Origin: Silene latifolia
Taxonomy: Eukaryota > Streptophyta > Magnoliopsida > Caryophyllales > Caryophyllaceae
NCBI RefSeq assembly: GCF_048544455.1
Contig: NC_133538.1
Location: 5,238,658-5,302,657, forward strand
DNA length: 64,000 bases
Direction: 5' to 3'
Shown: one piece after another, positions 62,001 through 64,000 of the stretch
Position numbering within the stretch: position 1 is the stretch's first letter
Layout of the letters: every line of letters begins with the position of its first letter
The notes under the pieces: model-generated
Told to the model about the DNA's origin: nothing
What the model saw: the letters and a program-made list of their open reading frames with translations, nothing else
Databases searched by the model: none
Position numbers and translations under genes: made by a program

Positions 62001-62325
62001 CATATATAGTCGTATCCTCGCTTTACACCCCACTCTAGTGACTCTGAATATCCTCTGTGACTTCTCCCCAACCAGTCCGTCATCTTGTTCTTTACTGGGC
62101 TTCTTGTGAGCGAAACCTTCTCGATTGCAGACGACGAGCTTTGACTTGATCTCACCGCCACGCCATTTTTTTGTTGTGTACCTACGTACATCAAACTCAC
62201 AAGTAATGGCGTATATCTTATAAAAAGTCACCGCATCCTCAACGCCCCCAAACTCCTGGCCGATGTACGGTGTAAACCTCTTCTCGACCTCCCTACACGA
62301 CTCCCGCTGTCAGGTTGAACTCCAT
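59056..62325 (-). pseudogene. FAR1/MULE-type transposase
   Basis: Exon 1 (62325 to about 61865): FAR1-type zinc-binding domain, FTPYIGQEFGGVEDAVTFYK ... CEFDVRRYTTKKW ... FHEGHNHELISLKDREF. Exon 2/3 (about 61770-60625): MULE DDE domain with LDLTYSTNKYSMVFTPFTGV (first Asp), ALIAREDYESFNWVFSRFLQ, EYIITDQDPG (second Asp), HRFCMWHIMNKMP and a probable Glu in EFDDIWEQII. Exon 4 (59723-59056): SWIM finger CSCTMFERNGILCRHI, a knuckle CKNCKRMTNHDKRNC and an acidic tail. The intron 59724-60624 joins YSP to ALSDDTG. Lesions: a frame problem near 62305, a shift near 61890 and a single stop TAA at 61118-61120, after which sense resumes at once. The enzyme would cut and join at the element's ends in the nucleus. 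Confidence 0.85.
59724..60624 (+). repeat. Transposase intron made of GTGTAAATGT repeats
   Basis: Donor CCAG/GTAGTTTACACTTC and acceptor CATTATAG (minus sense). The 901 bp hold about 40 copies of AGTGTAAATGTCATATGATGT, GAAGTGTAAATGTAAACTAA and similar, read on +, opposite to the gene. Confidence 0.85.
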
Positions 62326-62329
62326 TCTG

Positions 62330-62990
62330 TTTTAGCAAGTCTAAATGTGCACGAGTGTAAGTGTAAATGTAAACATCCAAAAGTGTAAGTGTAAATGTCG
62401 TGAGAAACGAAGTGTAAATGTCTTTGTTCTAAAAGTGTAAATGTCGGCAAAAGTGTAAATGTCGCAGAAATGCGGTCTAAATGTGATGCTTTAAAAGTGT
62501 AAATGTCAACAAAAAGTGTAAATGTGCAAATTATGATGTCCCAAAAGTGTAAGTGTAAATGTAAACATCCAAAAGTGTAACGTAAATGTCGCGAAACGAA
62601 GTGTAAATGTCTTTGTTCGGAAGTGTAAATGTCGGCAAAAGTGTAAATGTCGGCGAAAATGCGGTGTAAATGTGATGCTTTAAAAGTGTAAATGTGAACA
62701 AATAAAGTGTAAATGTTTTCAAATGCTAACTCAAATTAAAACTATAATATTAGCAATTAAAATGTGACTATAACAATTAAAAAGTGTAAATGTAAAACTA
62801 TAGCAAAAAGAGTAAACATCCAAATGTGTAGCAGAAACGAAGTGTAAATGTGATTGTCTGAAAGTGTAAATGTCAACAAATCTGTAAAAGTACACCAAAA
62901 GTGTAAATGTGAGCAGGAATGCAGTGTAAATGTGATGCTTTAAAAATGTAAATGTCAACAAAAGTGTAAATGTTGTCAGAATGCTAACTC
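62330..62990 (+). repeat. GTGTAAATGT array upstream of the transposase
   Basis: About 25 words (AAAGTGTAAATGTCGGC, AAGTGTAAATGTGATGCTTT) in a ~190-bp higher-order pattern: CATCCAAAAGTGTAA recurs at 62356 and 62567, with a relative near 62818. It lies between the divergent 5' end of the transposase and the right ULP1 copy, where its promoter should be. Confidence 0.8.
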
Positions 62991-63492
62991 ACATAAAAAA
63001 TATAACAATAAAAATCCAAAGGTGACTATAACAATAAAAATCAAAAGGTTGACCCTCGTACATCAGCATATACATCATACAGAAAATCCCTGATTCTGTT
63101 ATGTTAGGAAGGGGTGTTTGACGCCTGAACGGGATTTGCCGATGCTCAAAGCTAGTGATCTCATATCCCCTGTCCGTTCTGACATCCAAATAATCGCTAA
63201 CAGCTGATGCCACTTGGCGAGTAACATTGCACATTTCAGACTGATCCCAGTTGGCATGATGTTGGTAGTCAAGGAGATCAACAGTTTGTTGTCCAAAATT
63301 TATACACACGCATGCAAAGTGCCAACCAATGTTGACAGGTACGAAGATAAACTCGGCATTCAGGCTGAAAGTTTTATCACAGTCCTGGATGAAGGTATCC
63401 CAAATGTGATACATCCGATCAGTGATGTCATTAGACTGTGAGCCTGCTTCACGTATATCCAAAAGCTGCATGATACATTCCTGTTCAGAGAA
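62989..63492 (-). pseudogene. Inverted, truncated copy of the second ULP1-like gene
   Basis: Open frame from the acceptor region down to 62989: MQLLDIREAGSQSNDITDRM, FIFVPVNIGWHFACVCINF-type sequence, QQTVDLLDYQHHANWD, YEITSFEHRQIPFRRQTPL and NITESGIFCMMYMLMYEGQP. Here the frame is intact across the region broken in the left arm, and it shows plainly that Asp-Cys-Gly is replaced by Glu-Ser-Gly. After GQPF the copy leaves homology at 63041 and reads 18 unrelated codons to a stop. The natural C-terminus (EHPDLERKRN...) is missing, so this copy derives from the left-type gene. Confidence 0.75.
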
Positions 63493-64000
63493 GTGAGTGA
63501 GACTACATAATAAAAGTAAGAACTAATGTATAACTTTTAGGCTTTGTGCAGGGAGGGGGTGTACCATATGACGTATCCCAAAGAAGGCCATCCTAGGAAG
63601 TAAGTATTCAGCAGACTCCAAATGGTTCAAAGAAACAGCCCGACTCAATGACAACAAAGCGACATGTTAACCTCGGGAAGCATGGTCATGATGTCGGACC
63701 GTATGCAGCGCATGCATGCCCTCTTGTACCAAGAGATTGATTCGCTGCGATAAAACACACGTATAATAGTAAGAAATTCAGAAGTAGTTACAAATTAAAT
63801 ATCGTAACTAATTGGCCCTGTTATAAGAGTCTGGCAGGTACTAACGAATTTTCAAAGTTGTAGTCGTCTAACAAGCAATAGTCCACCGCATGCTTTCGAC
63901 GTGATCGAATACCCCTGACCAAGCTTTGATTGTTCCGTAAGAAGGTCGAGACAACAAGAAGGCTCCGCACGGCTGACAAAGGTTGGCTACCTGACGACTA
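63041..64000 (-). repeat. Right arm of the ~1-kb inverted repeat
   Basis: Inverse of 56912-57947, with scattered substitutions and small indels. It continues to the window edge, so its true length is unknown. It contains ULP1 exons b and a and the 3' flank of ULP1 gene 1. Confidence 0.9.

Overview
The window looks like repeat-dominated nuclear DNA of a flowering plant. Everything recognisable is of plant type: Ty3/gypsy and Ty1/copia LTR elements primed by plant initiator-Met or Asp tRNA, a Helitron, a ULP1-carrying Mutator-like element (MULE), a PRAF (RCC1/FYVE) fragment and a class III peroxidase fragment. The LTRs rich in the palindrome ACTCGATCGAGT, and the general style of the repeats, suggest Caryophyllales and perhaps Caryophyllaceae; that is inference only. 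I see no intact cellular gene, no tRNA, no rRNA and no CRISPR.

Layout: (1) 1-5060: decayed intergenic DNA with a PRAF-like pseudogene at 789-1460. (2) 5060-8470: a gypsy LTR on + abutting a broken minus-strand Athila-like gag, with its tRNA-Asp primer site and part of its LTR. (3) 8471-17400: a first run of non-autonomous elements separated by TA microsatellites (G1, E0, E1, E2, G2), with a peroxidase fragment beside G1. (4) 17586-37774: a hAT-like element split by a tandem array of four ~1.9-kb minus-strand LTRs joined by three 196-bp internal domains. This array was hit in turn by a 7.5-kb coding-less gypsy element (LARD), a Helitron, a solo LTR, a small MITE with a 9-bp duplication, and a copia element that contains a TRIM array. 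(5) 38760-49931: a second run of TA-delimited elements (G3, E3, G4, E4); E4 is an inverted copy of E3. (6) 49932-64000 and beyond: a MULE whose left terminal repeat matches that of the E elements. It carries a ULP1 (C48) protease gene on +, a second ULP1-like gene on +, a FAR1-type MULE transposase on -, and an inverted partial copy of the second ULP1 gene at the right edge of the window.

The most striking signal is an array of short words. GTGTAAATGT recurs at 15-35 bp spacing in the introns and intergenic gaps of the MULE, always on the + strand whichever way the surrounding gene reads, and again inside E3 and (inverted) E4. The other elements have arrays of the same layout built from related words (GTGTAATTTT, GTGTTATT, GTGTAC, GTAACTTTAA). 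I read this as one autonomous MULE and its microsatellite-targeting derivatives, each with its own long array of candidate protein-binding sites. The shared ends and motifs are visible in the sequence; the binding role is a hypothesis.

Most coding remnants carry frameshifts or stops. The region is best read as layered mobile DNA whose relative insertion order can be worked out from nesting.
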